A stretch of DNA of 64,000 bases from Mycobacterium triplex. GTDB taxonomy: Bacteria; Actinomycetota; Actinomycetes; Mycobacteriales; Mycobacteriaceae. Both the position numbers and the translations under genes were made by a program. How positions within the stretch are numbered: position 1 is the stretch's first letter; every line of letters begins with the position of its first letter. The stretch spans positions 1,540,484-1,604,483 of the forward strand of contig NZ_HG964446.1 in assembly GCF_000689255.1 (NCBI RefSeq), read 5' to 3'. The notes under the pieces are model-generated. The model was not told the origin of the DNA and did not search any database. It worked only from the letters and a program-made list of their open reading frames with translations. Of the stretch, positions 25,505 to 34,967 are shown one piece after another.

Positions 25505-26593
25505 TTGACCCAGACAGTGCGCGGAGTGGTGTCGAAGAAAAGGGGCGAGCCGGTCCAGCTGGTCGACGTGGTCGTCCCCGATCCCGGCCCGGGCGAAGTG
25601 ATCGTGGAAATCAGCGGCTGCGGGGTCTGTCACACCGACCTGACGTATCGCGACGGCGGGATCAGCGCTGCCTACCCGTTCCTGCTTGGCCACGAGGCGG
25701 CCGGCGTCGTGGAGTCGGTGGGGACCGGTGTCACAGCCGTCGAACCCGGCGACTTCGTAGTACTGAACTGGCGTGCGGTATGCGGACAGTGCCGCGCGTG
25801 CCGGCGGGGTCGCCCACAGTACTGCTTCGACACCCACAACGCCGCACAGGCGATGACGCTGACGGACGGCACCGAGCTCACGCCCGCGCTGGGTATCGGT
25901 GCCTTCATCGATAAAACGCTTGTGCACCAAGGCCAGTGCACCAAAGTCGACCCGGCGGCGGACCCCGCAGCGGTTGCGCTGCTGGGGTGCGGAGTAATGG
26001 CCGGCCTCGGCGCGAGCATCAACACCGGTGCGGTGAACCGCGACGACACGGTCGCGGTGATCGGCTGCGGTGGAGTGGGCGATGCCGCCATCGCGGGCGC
26101 CCGGCTCGTCGGCGCGCGCAAGATCATCGCGGTCGACACCGATGACGCCAAACTGGATTGGGCCACAGACTTCGGCGCAACCCATACCGTAAACGCGCGT
26201 CGTGGCAACGTCGTCGAGGCAATCCGGGACCTGACCGACGGCTTCGGCGCGGACGTGGTGATCGATGCGGTCGGCCGCCCCGAGACCTGGACGCAGGCGT
26301 TCTATGCCCGTGACCTCGGTGGAACCGTTGTGCTGGTGGGTGTTCCGACCCCGGACGTACGCATCGACATGCCGCTGGTGGATTTCTTCTCCCGCGGCGG
26401 GGCGCTGAAATCGTCGTGGTACGGCGACTGCTTGCCGGAGCGGGACTTTCCCACCATGGTCATGCTGTACCTGCAGGGCAGGCTGCCCCTGGATAGGTTC
26501 GTCTCCGAGCGCATCGGGCTCGAAGACATCGAGAACGCGTTCGCCAAGATGCACAGCGGCCGGGTGCTGCGCTCGGTGGTGGTGCTCAAGTGA
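25505..26593 (+). CDS. Zinc alcohol dehydrogenase, MscR/AdhE2-like (mycothiol-dependent formaldehyde dehydrogenase type)
   Basis: A 362-residue medium-chain dehydrogenase. Catalytic zinc ligands lie in GCGVCHTDL and GHEAAG, the structural zinc cysteines in [15 protein letters not shown], and the NAD site in [12 protein letters not shown]. The sequence follows Rv2259 (MscR) almost throughout, for example [37 protein letters not shown] and [12 protein letters not shown]. That enzyme oxidises the formaldehyde-mycothiol adduct and reduces S-nitrosomycothiol. Start is TTG at 25505 after aaggag. It heads the run that continues with the hydratase. Here it may oxidise an aldehyde or formaldehyde set free in the pathway; it is probably a paralogue of the housekeeping gene. 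Confidence 0.85.
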   Translation: MTQTVRGVVSKKRGEPVQLVDVVVPDPGPGEVIVEISGCGVCHTDLTYRDGGISAAYPFLLGHEAAGVVESVGTGVTAVEPGDFVVLNWRAVCGQCRACRRGRPQYCFDTHNAAQAMTLTDGTELTPALGIGAFIDKTLVHQGQCTKVDPAADPAAVALLGCGVMAGLGASINTGAVNRDDTVAVIGCGGVGDAAIAGARLVGARKIIAVDTDDAKLDWATDFGATHTVNARRGNVVEAIRDLTDGFGADVVIDAVGRPETWTQAFYARDLGGTVVLVGVPTPDVRIDMPLVDFFSRGGALKSSWYGDCLPERDFPTMVMLYLQGRLPLDRFVSERIGLEDIENAFAKMHSGRVLRSVVVLK

Positions 26594-26633
26594 GTGTTTC
26601 GCGTTGCCGCACACACGACGTCGGTCGAGGGCC

Positions 26634-27452
26634 GTGGTGACGGCGCACGACAAGCTTGCCGACACCGCCATCCGCGATGTCGTCGACAAGCTGGAGACGG
26701 CCGCGCTGACGCGGCAGCCGATCGCTCCGGTACGCGCGATGCTCGGAGCGGACAACGTCGACGCCGCCTACGCCGTGCAGCGGGAACTCATCGATCGGCG
26801 CGTCGCCGACGGCGCGGTCATCGTCGGACGCAAGATCGGGCTGACGTCGCCGGCGGTCCAGCGGCAACTCGGAGTCGACCAACCGGATTTCGGGGTGCTG
26901 CTGGCCGATATGGAGGTCTGCGCCGCGGGATCGGTCCCGTCACAGCGGCTCCTGCAACCCAAGGTGGAGGCCGAGATCGCATTCGTCCTCCGCGCCGATC
27001 TCATCGGGGGTTTCGACGACACCGCGCACATCCGCGCCGCGGTCGACTACGCGATGGCAGCCTTGGAGATCGTCGACAGCCGCATCACTAACTGGGACAT
27101 AACCATTGCCGACACCGTCGCCGACAACGCGTCGGCCGGCTTGTTCATGCTGGGCAGCCGACGCCTGACCCTCGATGAGTTCGAGCCGCGCGCGGCCACG
27201 ATGCGGATGTACGTCGACGATCAACTGGTATCACACGGTGATGGGTCGGCGTGCCTCGGCGACCCGCTCAACGCTCTCGCCTGGCTGGCCCGCGCCGCGG
27301 CACTTTACGGCGAGCCGCTGCGGGCCGGCCAGATTGTGCTGTCGGGCGCGCTGGGCCCAATGGTCGCCGCACCCCCCGGTACCCGCATTCACGCCGAAAT
27401 CGCGCCGCTGGGGCCGATTTCCGCCCATTTCTCAATTCTGGAGGAGACGTGA
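26634..27452 (+). CDS. 2-oxopent-4-enoate (2-hydroxypenta-2,4-dienoate) hydratase
   Basis: A 272-residue enzyme of the MhpD/HsaE/BphE family that adds water to 2-hydroxypenta-2,4-dienoate, giving 4-hydroxy-2-oxovalerate. Family segments are [20 protein letters not shown] in near form ([13 protein letters not shown]), [21 protein letters not shown] with metal-ligand glutamates, [14 protein letters not shown] and VLSGALGPM. Start at GTG 26634 after gagggcc; GTG 26637 is equally possible. It overlaps the next gene by four bases. It takes the C5 product of the hydrolase at 2579. Confidence 0.9.
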   Translation: MVTAHDKLADTAIRDVVDKLETAALTRQPIAPVRAMLGADNVDAAYAVQRELIDRRVADGAVIVGRKIGLTSPAVQRQLGVDQPDFGVLLADMEVCAAGSVPSQRLLQPKVEAEIAFVLRADLIGGFDDTAHIRAAVDYAMAALEIVDSRITNWDITIADTVADNASAGLFMLGSRRLTLDEFEPRAATMRMYVDDQLVSHGDGSACLGDPLNALAWLARAAALYGEPLRAGQIVLSGALGPMVAAPPGTRIHAEIAPLGPISAHFSILEET

Positions 27453-28411
27453 ACAAGACAAGAGTCGCCATTATCGGATCGGGCAACATCGGCACCGATC
27501 TGATGATCAAGATCTTGCGGACATCCAAGCACCTTGAAATGGCCGCCCTGGTGGGCATCGATCCCGCTTCCGATGGACTGGCCCGGGCCGCGCGGGTGGG
27601 CATTGCGACCACCCACGACGGCGTGGCCGGGCTCGTTGAGTTGCCCGGATTCGAAGACATCGGCATCGTGTGTGACGCAACCTCCGCCCGGGCTCACCTC
27701 GCCAACGCGAGCGCACTCGCGTCGTACGGCAAGACGCTGATCGATCTGACGCCCGCGGCGATCGGCCCGATGGTGGTCCCACCGGTCAACCTGCATGCGT
27801 GCCTGGATGCCGGGGCCACCAACGTCAACATGGTGACGTGCGGAGGTCAGGCCACTATTCCGATCGTCGCGGCGGTCTCCGCGGTCACGGCGGTGCACTA
27901 CGCCGAAATCGTGGCCTCGATCGCCTCGAAGTCGGCCGGTCCCGGAACGCGGGCCAACATCGATGAATTCACCGAAACCACCGCGCAGGCCGTCGAATCG
28001 GTCGGGGGAGCGGCGCGGGGCAAGGCCATCATCATTCTCAACCCCGCCGAGCCGCCGTTGATCATGCGTGACACCGTCTTCTGCCTGATCGGTGACGCCG
28101 ATCATGACGCGATCGCGGCCTCCATCGGCACGATGGTCGACCGGGTGCGCGGCTATGTACCCGGCTACCGGCTCAAGCAGCAGGTCCAGTTCACCCCGGT
28201 CGCACCGGATGAACCCGTCCACACCCTGGTGCCTGACGGTGCGGGCCCGGTACGCACCCGGGTGTCGGTCTTTCTGGAAGTCGAAGGCGCCGCCCATTAT
28301 CTGCCGTCATACGCCGGCAACCTGGACATCATGACCTCCGCCGCGTTGCGGGTCGCCGAATCGATCGCACAGCGGCAACTGGACGCTCAGTTCGCCGAGG
28401 CCCGGAAATGA
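27449..28411 (+). CDS. Acetaldehyde dehydrogenase (acylating), HsaG/MhpF type
   Basis: A 320-residue dehydrogenase that converts acetaldehyde, NAD and CoA to acetyl-CoA. The NAD site is [11 protein letters not shown] (8-18), the catalytic cysteine is Cys131 in [12 protein letters not shown], and the C-terminal domain contains [20 protein letters not shown] and [20 protein letters not shown]. It forms a channelled complex with the aldolase encoded next, with which it overlaps by four bases. The GTG start at 27449 overlaps the hydratase stop. Confidence 0.93.
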   Translation: MNKTRVAIIGSGNIGTDLMIKILRTSKHLEMAALVGIDPASDGLARAARVGIATTHDGVAGLVELPGFEDIGIVCDATSARAHLANASALASYGKTLIDLTPAAIGPMVVPPVNLHACLDAGATNVNMVTCGGQATIPIVAAVSAVTAVHYAEIVASIASKSAGPGTRANIDEFTETTAQAVESVGGAARGKAIIILNPAEPPLIMRDTVFCLIGDADHDAIAASIGTMVDRVRGYVPGYRLKQQVQFTPVAPDEPVHTLVPDGAGPVRTRVSVFLEVEGAAHYLPSYAGNLDIMTSAALRVAESIAQRQLDAQFAEARK

Positions 28412-29439
28412 ACTCCGCGTTGTACATTCAAGACGTCACCCTGCGCGACGGCATGCACGCCATCCGCCACCGGATCGGCCCGAAGGATGTCGCGCGCATC
28501 GCCGCGGCCCTCGATGCGGCGGGGGTGGACGCTATTGAAGTCGCGCACGGTGACGGCCTGGCCGGTGGTTCGCTGAACTACGGTCCGGGCAGCCACACCG
28601 ACTGGCAGTGGATCGAGGCCGCCGCCGCGGTCGTCGAAAACGCGGTGCTGACAACGCTGCTGCTTCCCGGCATCGGCACCATCGCCGAGCTCAAACACGC
28701 GCACTCGCTGGGAGTGCGGTCGGTGCGCATCGCCACGCACTGCACCGAAGCCGACATTGCCGCCCAACACATCTCGACCGCCCGGGAACTGGGGATGGAT
28801 GTGTCCGGCTTTCTGATGATGAGCCACATGGCCCATCCCGCGCAATTGGCCGCCCAGGCCAAGGTGATGGAATGGCATGGAGCCCAATGCATTTACGTCA
28901 CCGACTCCGGCGGGAGGTTGACGATGGACGGAATGCGGGCGCGCGTCCGTGCCTACCGCGACGTGTTGAAGCCCGAGACTCAGATCGGCGTGCACGCCCA
29001 TGAGAACCTGTCGCTGTCGGTGGCCAACAGCGTGGTGGCCGTCGAAGAGGGGACGGTCCGGGTGGACGCTTCGCTGGCCGGGCAGGGCGCAGGGGCCGGC
29101 AACACTCCCATCGAGGCATTTGTGGCGGTCGCCGATCTGTACGGCTGGTCGCACGGCTGCAAACTGCTCGAGTTGCAAGATGCCGCCGACGATTTGGTTC
29201 GCCCGCTGCGCGACCGGCCCGTCCAAGTCGATCGCGAGACGCTGACCCTCGGCTACGCCGGGGTGTATTCGTCTTTTCTGCGTCACGCGGAAAACGCCTC
29301 ACGCACTTATGGAGTCGACACCCGCGCGTTGCTGCTCGAAGTGGGCCGGCGGCGTTTGGTGGGCGGTCAGGAGGACATGATCGTCGACATCGCGCTGGAC
29401 CTGGCCGGCGCGGGTCCGGTTGCGCAGGGGCACCGATGA
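28408..29439 (+). CDS. 4-hydroxy-2-oxovalerate aldolase, HsaF/MhpE type
   Basis: A 343-residue DRE-TIM aldolase that splits 4-hydroxy-2-oxovalerate to pyruvate and acetaldehyde. The metal-site motif [10 protein letters not shown] is at 9-18; [19 protein letters not shown] and [15 protein letters not shown] are typical, the last carrying two metal-binding histidines. The C-terminal communication domain includes [13 protein letters not shown]. With the two genes upstream it forms the complete lower arm for the C5 fragment. It overlaps the following SDR by four bases. Confidence 0.93.
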   Translation: MNSALYIQDVTLRDGMHAIRHRIGPKDVARIAAALDAAGVDAIEVAHGDGLAGGSLNYGPGSHTDWQWIEAAAAVVENAVLTTLLLPGIGTIAELKHAHSLGVRSVRIATHCTEADIAAQHISTARELGMDVSGFLMMSHMAHPAQLAAQAKVMEWHGAQCIYVTDSGGRLTMDGMRARVRAYRDVLKPETQIGVHAHENLSLSVANSVVAVEEGTVRVDASLAGQGAGAGNTPIEAFVAVADLYGWSHGCKLLELQDAADDLVRPLRDRPVQVDRETLTLGYAGVYSSFLRHAENASRTYGVDTRALLLEVGRRRLVGGQEDMIVDIALDLAGAGPVAQGHR

Positions 29440-30194
29440 TTCCATCGTTCGACCTGTCCGGCCGGTCGGCGCTGGTGACCGGAGCGGCGGGCGGCATCGG
29501 TGCCGCGGTCGCCCGGGCGCTGGCCGCCGCGGGTGCCGCGGTGCTGGTGACCGACGTTGACAATGTCGCCGCCAGGGCGGTCGCCGGGCGCATCACCGAG
29601 CTGGGCGGTACCGCGGACAGCGCCTCGCTTGACGTGACCCAGCGTGCATCGGCCGACGGGGCCGTCGCCAAGGCCGCCGAGATGACAGGCGGCAGGCTAC
29701 ACATTCTGGTGAACAACGCCGGTGTCACCGCGCCGGCAATGTTCGCAGACACCTCGGAGGACAGCTTCCGGCTACTGGTCGACATTCATGTGCTGGGCGC
29801 ATTCCATTGCGCGCAAGCCGCGCTGCCCTTCCTGCCCACCGACGGCACCGGCCGCATCATCAATGTCACCTCGGCGGCGGGTATCACGGGCACGCTCGGC
29901 CAGGTCAACTACTCGACCGCCAAAGCCGGAATCATCGGGCTCACCAAGTCCCTTGCTCGCGAGTTGGCACGCAAGCAGATCTTGGTCAATGCCCTGGCGC
30001 CCCTCGCGGCCACACCGATGACCGAGACGATCCGGACCAACGAAAAGTTCTCGGCCAACATGATGGCGCGAATCCCATTGCGCCGCTGGGCCGAACCAGA
30101 TGAGATTGCCGGAGCTTTCGTGTTTCTGGCGTCCGACGCCGCTTCCTACATCACCGGGCAGGTGCTGCCGGTCGACGGTGGCATGGTGATGTGA
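29436..30194 (+). CDS. Short-chain dehydrogenase/reductase
   Basis: A 252-residue classical SDR. The cofactor motif [10 protein letters not shown] is at 14-23, NNAG at about 91-94, the catalytic Ser is in [10 protein letters not shown], and the YSTAKAG motif gives Tyr and Lys. The C-terminus [18 protein letters not shown] is FabG-like. It is translationally coupled to the aldolase (ATGA) and overlaps the P450 start by four bases. It may act on a diol or hydroxyacyl intermediate; the substrate is not readable. Confidence 0.85.
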   Translation: MIPSFDLSGRSALVTGAAGGIGAAVARALAAAGAAVLVTDVDNVAARAVAGRITELGGTADSASLDVTQRASADGAVAKAAEMTGGRLHILVNNAGVTAPAMFADTSEDSFRLLVDIHVLGAFHCAQAALPFLPTDGTGRIINVTSAAGITGTLGQVNYSTAKAGIIGLTKSLARELARKQILVNALAPLAATPMTETIRTNEKFSANMMARIPLRRWAEPDEIAGAFVFLASDAASYITGQVLPVDGGMVM

Positions 30195-31543
30195 CGGCCG
30201 CGGCGCCGCCCCGCGTCGATGGCTCCGACCGGTTCCGCGTCCGGCGCGAGAGCCGGCTTGTGCGTGCGCACGCCCGCCTCCGCGTCATCGAAAATCAGTA
30301 CAGGCTCGGTAATTTGACGGATGTGTTGGTGGCGCATTCCGGCCACGGTGTCCATATGGAGATGGAACGTCACTCGCCTGCAGGTTACGACCACCACGAC
30401 GACACTTTGAAAGGTGAGGCGCTCTACGACGTCTACGTGGAGATGAGACAAGAGTGCCCCGTCAAATTCAGCGACCTGTACGGCGGCTTCTACACACTCA
30501 CCGGGTACGACGACGTCCGGGCCGTCGCCCAGAACCACGCGACGTTTTCGTCTGCGCACGGCATCCTCGTGCCCGAACTGGATCGGCCCCCGTTTCGGGC
30601 ATTGGAGTTCGACCCACCGGTGCACGGCGACCACCGCAAGGTCATGGTGCCTCTCCTGACGCCCGGCGAAGTATCGAAGGCGGAAGGGATGATCCGACGG
30701 AATGCGGTCGAGCTGCTCGATGCGGTCAGCGGTCGCGGCGAGTGCGAGATCATCGAGGACTTCTCGGAGCCCTTCGCGGTCGGCGTCATCGCCGAGGTTC
30801 TCGGAATCACCGGTGTAGCCAAACAGCGGGTGCGGGAGCTGACAACGGACTGGGTCCGCAACGCCGACACCCCGGCGGGTGACGCCGCGATGGGCGCATA
30901 CGTCGCAATGATGATCGCCGAGGTTCAGGATCGCAGGGAAAACCCGCGCGAGGACGCGCTGACGTCGATGACCCAGGTGAAGATCAGGGGCGAGCTGCTG
31001 CCGGATCCGGAACTCGCGATGTACGTGGTGACCATGACGCTGGGCGGGCACCACTCGCTGGTTTCCGCGCTGGCGAGCATGGCATACATTCTCGGATCCG
31101 ATTCCACCCGTCGCGACTTGCTGATCGAGCAGCCGGAGCTGATTCCCAATGCGGTCGAAGAGACGCTGCGCATCTACTCGCCGCTTCATGCGATCGGACG
31201 CAAGACGAAATGTCCGGCTCAGCTACACGGCGTGGAATTGCCGGCCGACGCGCGCGTGATGATGAACTTCGGGGCGGCCAACCGGGACCCCGCCGTGTTC
31301 GAGTCTCCGGACGAGTTTCGCGTCGAGCGGCCGAACGCCAACCGCCACCTCGCTTTCGGTGACGGCATCCACAAGTGCTTCGGTATGCATCTGGCAAGGG
31401 CTGAGATGCGGATCGCGACAGAAGAAATGCTTCGGTGCCTGCCCGGCCTGCGTCTTGCCGAGGACGTCGAATTCAGCGGCTTGCAGGGCGGATTCTTGTT
31501 CAGCCCGACCGCAGTCCACGTCGCGTTCACCCCGTCGAATTGA
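30191..31543 (+). CDS. Cytochrome P450 with atypical I-helix
   Basis: A soluble bacterial P450. The heme-binding loop is HLAFGDGIHKCFGMHLARAE with the axial cysteine, the ExxR motif is EETLR, and the C-helix region contains FDPPVHGDHRKVM. The I-helix, normally (A/G)Gx(D/E)T, reads LGGHHSLVSA, so the acid-alcohol pair is His-Ser. The GTG at 30191 overlaps the SDR stop and gives 450 residues; the ATG at 30356 gives 395, nearer the usual length, because the first 55 residues resemble no P450. Substrate unknown. Redox partners are not encoded beside it, though the ferredoxin system at 4558-6147 could serve. Confidence 0.82.
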   Translation: MTAAAPPRVDGSDRFRVRRESRLVRAHARLRVIENQYRLGNLTDVLVAHSGHGVHMEMERHSPAGYDHHDDTLKGEALYDVYVEMRQECPVKFSDLYGGFYTLTGYDDVRAVAQNHATFSSAHGILVPELDRPPFRALEFDPPVHGDHRKVMVPLLTPGEVSKAEGMIRRNAVELLDAVSGRGECEIIEDFSEPFAVGVIAEVLGITGVAKQRVRELTTDWVRNADTPAGDAAMGAYVAMMIAEVQDRRENPREDALTSMTQVKIRGELLPDPELAMYVVTMTLGGHHSLVSALASMAYILGSDSTRRDLLIEQPELIPNAVEETLRIYSPLHAIGRKTKCPAQLHGVELPADARVMMNFGAANRDPAVFESPDEFRVERPNANRHLAFGDGIHKCFGMHLARAEMRIATEEMLRCLPGLRLAEDVEFSGLQGGFLFSPTAVHVAFTPSN

Positions 31544-31554
31544 GGAATCTCACC

Positions 31555-32001
31555 GTGTCTGTTGCCGAAGATCGAATCGCGATCCGCGATCTCACCGCCC
31601 GGTACTCGCGCGCCGTCGACGACCGCGATCTCGACGCCTTCGCCGATACCTTCGTACCCGAAGGAACCATGGAACTGGTTGGGCTTCCCCAACTGTCGGG
31701 TCGTCAGGAGCTGATGGCGGCGGCCGAGGGGCTCGGTTACGGAACCGTGCACATGACGCTGGACGCCGTCGTCGACGTCACCGGCGACCGCGCGACGCAG
31801 GTCGCCACCCTGCTGCTGGCCAAGCGCCAGCAGGACAAGAGCACCTGGGAATTGGTGACGACCGGTCGGTATACCGACGAGTTCATCCGCACTGCGGCGG
31901 GATGGCGGTTCCGCCACCGCAGGGTCGACCTGGACCTTGACATCGACGCGGTCTACATCACGTTGACGGGAAGCCCGGCGCCGCGCCCGCCCGCCGACTG
32001 A
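31555..32001 (+). CDS. NTF2/SnoaL-like protein
   Basis: A 148-residue protein of the cone-shaped alpha+beta barrel group (SnoaL_4, also the fold of dioxygenase beta subunits and limonene-epoxide-type hydrolases). Segments typical of it are IAIRDLTARYSRAVDDRDLD, FADTFVPEGTMEL, MTLDAVVDVTGDRATQVATL and YTDEFIRTAAGWRFRHRRV. GTG start at 31555 after gaggaatctcacc; 11 bp after the P450, same direction. It could be a lyase, an isomerase or a binding subunit. Confidence 0.75.
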   Translation: MSVAEDRIAIRDLTARYSRAVDDRDLDAFADTFVPEGTMELVGLPQLSGRQELMAAAEGLGYGTVHMTLDAVVDVTGDRATQVATLLLAKRQQDKSTWELVTTGRYTDEFIRTAAGWRFRHRRVDLDLDIDAVYITLTGSPAPRPPAD

Positions 32002-32029
32002 GCTTCGGCCCGGCTGGCGCGCGAAAGCG

Positions 32030-32041
32030 TGACCGCCGTCA
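32030..32041 (+). promoter_or_regulatory. TGACG-NN-CGTCA-like site upstream of the PaaX-type gene
   Basis: The 12-mer tgaccgccgtca is one mismatch from the inverted repeat and is followed by aacata, as at the other sites. It lies 36 bp before the regulator start, with a possible -10 tagagt at about 32066. This position would suit autoregulation. Confidence 0.5.
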
Positions 32042-32076
32042 AACATACGCGATGCGAACCCAGGTAGAGTGCTCGC

Positions 32077-32970
32077 ATGGCCTCAGCGGTTCAATCGGCT
32101 CGCAGCGGTGGTCGGGACGCTCGCCTGGCTCAGCAGATCCTGACGATCTTCGGCCTCTACGCGCGCGCCGAGGGCAACTGGCTGTCCGTTGCGTCGGTGG
32201 TCGATCTCATGGCTGACCTCGGGGACGAAGGGCCGGCCGTACGTTCGGCGATCTCACGTCTCAAGCGCCGTGGGGTTCTCATCAGCGAGCGCCATGCAGA
32301 CACCGCAGGCTATGCAGTGTCCGCATCGACGCTGGAGGTGCTCGCCGAGGGCGATGTGCGGATCTTCGAACGCCGCAGAGCAACCGTCGAAGACGGCTGG
32401 GTGGTGGTGGTGTTCTCCGTACCCGAATCCGAACGCGACAAGCGGCATGCCCTTCGATCGAGCCTCACCCGCCTCGGATTCGGCACCGTGGCGCCCGGCG
32501 TGTGGCTGGCGCCGGGAAACCTTGCCGACGAGACGCGCCACGCCCTGCAACGTCGGGAGTTGTTCGCGTACGTCGACATTTTCTGCGGTCAGTATTTCGC
32601 GTTCAGCGATCTTCGATCCAAAGTCGAACTTTGGTGGAACCTGGACGAACTCACCGAGTTGTATGCGCAGTTCCTGCACCGCTACCGCGCGGCCCTGTAT
32701 CGGTCGTCGGCCGAGGGGTTCACCGCGGAGGAAGCGTTTGGCACCTACGTGCAGATGCTGACCCAATGGCGTGCGCTGCCGTACCGCGACCCGGGCTTAC
32801 CGCTCTCGTTGTTGCCACCGGCATGGAACGGCGAGGCGGCCGGCGAGTTGTTCGGCGAGTTGAACAACACACTGCGCCCGTTGGCGCAGCAGCACGCGCT
32901 GGCCGTCATCCACGGCAAGCGCACCAGAGCCGTTGCGCCACAACCTCGCCGACGTACGTCGTCCGGCTGA
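32077..32970 (+). CDS. PaaX-family transcription regulator
   Basis: A 297-residue regulator of the PaaX type, which in the phenylacetate pathway senses an aryl-CoA thioester. The N-terminal winged helix includes QQILTIFGLYARAEGNWLS, VVDLMADLGDEGPAVRSAIS and RLKRRGVLISER. The central domain has WVVVVFSVPESERDKRHALR and LGFGTVAPGVWLAPG, and the C-terminal domain has ELYAQFLHRYRAALY, all characteristic. It is transcribed toward the lower-pathway genes, convergent with them and separated by 12 bp. A 2-aminobenzoyl-CoA-responsive repressor of the TGACG-NN-CGTCA sites is the natural hypothesis. Confidence 0.88.
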   Translation: MASAVQSARSGGRDARLAQQILTIFGLYARAEGNWLSVASVVDLMADLGDEGPAVRSAISRLKRRGVLISERHADTAGYAVSASTLEVLAEGDVRIFERRRATVEDGWVVVVFSVPESERDKRHALRSSLTRLGFGTVAPGVWLAPGNLADETRHALQRRELFAYVDIFCGQYFAFSDLRSKVELWWNLDELTELYAQFLHRYRAALYRSSAEGFTAEEAFGTYVQMLTQWRALPYRDPGLPLSLLPPAWNGEAAGELFGELNNTLRPLAQQHALAVIHGKRTRAVAPQPRRRTSSG

Positions 32971-32982
32971 GTCGAACGCTCC

Positions 32983-34140
32983 TCAGCGGAACGCCGCGAT
33001 GCCGGTGAGCGCACGCCCGATGCTGAGGGCGTGCATCTCCTCGGTGCCCTCGTAGGTCGCGACCGTCTCGAGGTTGTTCATGTGCCGCATCACCGAGTGA
33101 TCGAGGGTGATGCCGGCGGCACCGAGCATTGCGCGCGCGGTGCGAGCGACCTCGAGGGCCGAGCGGACGTTGGCCAGCTTGCCGTGGCTGATCTGTTCGG
33201 GCGTGATGCAGTGCGTGTCCTTGAGCCGCCCGAGCTGTACGGCGGTGAGAGCGGCGCCGGCCACCGCGATCGACATGTCGGCGAGTTTGCGTTGGGTCAG
33301 TTGAAACGCGGCCAGCGGTCTGCCGAATTGTGTTCGCAGCAGGCTGTATTCGAGGGCTTCACAAAAGCACGCCCGAGCGGCTCCGACCGCACCCCACAGG
33401 ATGCCGTACCGCGCCTCGTTCAGGCAGGACAGCGGGCCCTTCAGTCCCCGGACGTCCGGAAAGGCCGCCGCCGACGGCAGCCGCACATCGTCGAGGGCGA
33501 GCTCGGCCGTGACGGACGCGCGCAGGGACAGCTTGCGGCCGATCTCGTTCGCGGTGAAGCCGGGCGTATCGGTCGGGACGACGAAACCACGTATACCCGT
33601 GTCGGTTTGCGCCCATACGATCGCGACGTCGGCGATCGTGCCGTTGGTGATCCACATCTTCGAGCCGTTGAGTATCCAGTCGGCACCGTCCCGCCTGGCG
33701 TGGGTGCGCATCGAACCGGGGTCGCTGCCCGCGTCTGCTTCGGTCAGGCCGAAGCAGCCGATCGCGTCGCCGGTCGCCATTTGCGGGAGCCACTCCCGGC
33801 GATGCTGTTCGGTGCCCCAGCGGTGGATCGCGAACATCGCGAGCGAACCTTGCACCGAAACCAGGCTGCGCAGGCCGGAATCGACGGCTTCGAGTTCCCG
33901 GCATGCGACGCCGTAGGCGGTGGCCGTGGTGCCGGCGCAGCCGTAGCCTTCGAGATGCATACCGAGCAGTCCGAGTTTTCCCAGGCCCCGGGCGATCTCG
34001 ACCGGGATCGTGCCCGACTCGTACCAGTCGCCGACGTGCGGCGCGAGTTCGGCCCGCGCGTACTCGCGCACGGTCCGGCCGATGACACGCTCCTCGTCCG
34101 AGAGCAGGTCGTCGCTCTGCAGGAAGTCGACAGGATCCAT
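32983..34140 (-). CDS. Acyl-CoA dehydrogenase, glutaryl-CoA dehydrogenase type
   Basis: A 385-residue flavoprotein very like glutaryl-CoA dehydrogenase: GYGCAGTTATAYGVACRELE, SGLRSLVSVQGSLAM, GDAIGCFGLTEADAGSDPGS, KMWITNGTIADVAIVWAQ and MLGAAGITLDHSVMRHMNNL. The catalytic base is Glu364 in TYEGTEEMHALSIGRALTGI. Arg91 in SGLRS corresponds to the arginine that holds the terminal carboxylate of glutaryl-CoA, so a dicarboxylic acyl-CoA is the likely substrate. It could oxidatively decarboxylate a C5 dicarboxyl-CoA formed after ring opening. Last gene of the minus-strand operon; starts one base from the enoyl-CoA hydratase stop. A very long open frame running on upstream is an artefact. Confidence 0.87.
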   Translation of the reverse strand: MDPVDFLQSDDLLSDEERVIGRTVREYARAELAPHVGDWYESGTIPVEIARGLGKLGLLGMHLEGYGCAGTTATAYGVACRELEAVDSGLRSLVSVQGSLAMFAIHRWGTEQHRREWLPQMATGDAIGCFGLTEADAGSDPGSMRTHARRDGADWILNGSKMWITNGTIADVAIVWAQTDTGIRGFVVPTDTPGFTANEIGRKLSLRASVTAELALDDVRLPSAAAFPDVRGLKGPLSCLNEARYGILWGAVGAARACFCEALEYSLLRTQFGRPLAAFQLTQRKLADMSIAVAGAALTAVQLGRLKDTHCITPEQISHGKLANVRSALEVARTARAMLGAAGITLDHSVMRHMNNLETVATYEGTEEMHALSIGRALTGIAAFR

Positions 34141-34967
34141 CACTGTCCCTTCCAGGCGGGTGGGCGCTGGGCGTTGAATGCCGCGTGGAACTCGGCGTGG
34201 TCGTCGGTGGTCATCAGCAGTGCCTGGGTCATCGCATCGAGTTCCATCGACGCCGACAGCGACATTTCCAGCTCGCGCGTCAGCAGCGACTTGGTCTGCG
34301 ACAGAGCCAGACTCGGCCCGCCGGCGATCCGGTGGGCAAGGGCGGTTACCGACTCGTCGAGCCGGTCGTCGTCGACGAGTTGTGAGGCCAGGCCGTAGCG
34401 GTCGGCGGTCGCGGCGTCGATCGTGTCGCCCAGCATCAGAAGCTGGGTGGCGCGGCCGAGACCGACGACGCGGGGCAGCAGGTAGGCCGCGCCCATGTCG
34501 CCCCCGGACAGCCCAACCTTGGTGAACAGGAAGGCGAAACGCCCCGAGCGGCCCACGACCCGGAAATCGGCTGCCAGCGCGATCACCGCGCCCGCCCCGG
34601 CCGCGATGCCCTGAATCTTGACGATGATCGGCAGTGGGCACTCCCGCATGGCGCGGATGACATCGCCGGTCATTTTCGTGAACTGCATCAGCTCGCGGGC
34701 CTTCATCGTGATCAGCTCGCCGATGATCTCGTTGACATCGCCGCCCCCGCAGAACGCCCGTCCGGCCCCCTGGATCACCAGGACCTTGACGTCGCGATGG
34801 TGGGGCAGTTCCGCCAACAGGTCGCGCAGGTCGGCATAGGACTCGAAGGTGAGCGGGTTCAACTTTTCGGGACGGCTGAGCGTCACGGTGGCGACGGGAC
34901 CCTCGATGGCGAAGTCGAAGTTCTTCCAGGTCGTGGTCAGCGGGACGGATGCTCTGAACCGGGTCAC
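34140..34967 (-). CDS. Enoyl-CoA hydratase/isomerase family protein
   Basis: A 275-residue crotonase-fold enzyme. The oxyanion-hole segments are GAGRAFCGGGDVNEIIGE and KIQGIAAGAGAVIALAADFR. The active-site glutamates of classical hydratases fall at VGLSGGDMGAAY, where the usual Glu/Pro pattern is replaced by Gly-Asp, as in ring-opening or thioesterase-like members, so simple hydration is not certain. It overlaps the dehydrogenase upstream by four bases. In the anthranilate route such an enzyme could hydrate or hydrolytically open the alicyclic CoA ring. Confidence 0.85.
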   Translation of the reverse strand: MTRFRASVPLTTTWKNFDFAIEGPVATVTLSRPEKLNPLTFESYADLRDLLAELPHHRDVKVLVIQGAGRAFCGGGDVNEIIGELITMKARELMQFTKMTGDVIRAMRECPLPIIVKIQGIAAGAGAVIALAADFRVVGRSGRFAFLFTKVGLSGGDMGAAYLLPRVVGLGRATQLLMLGDTIDAATADRYGLASQLVDDDRLDESVTALAHRIAGGPSLALSQTKSLLTRELEMSLSASMELDAMTQALLMTTDDHAEFHAAFNAQRPPAWKGQ

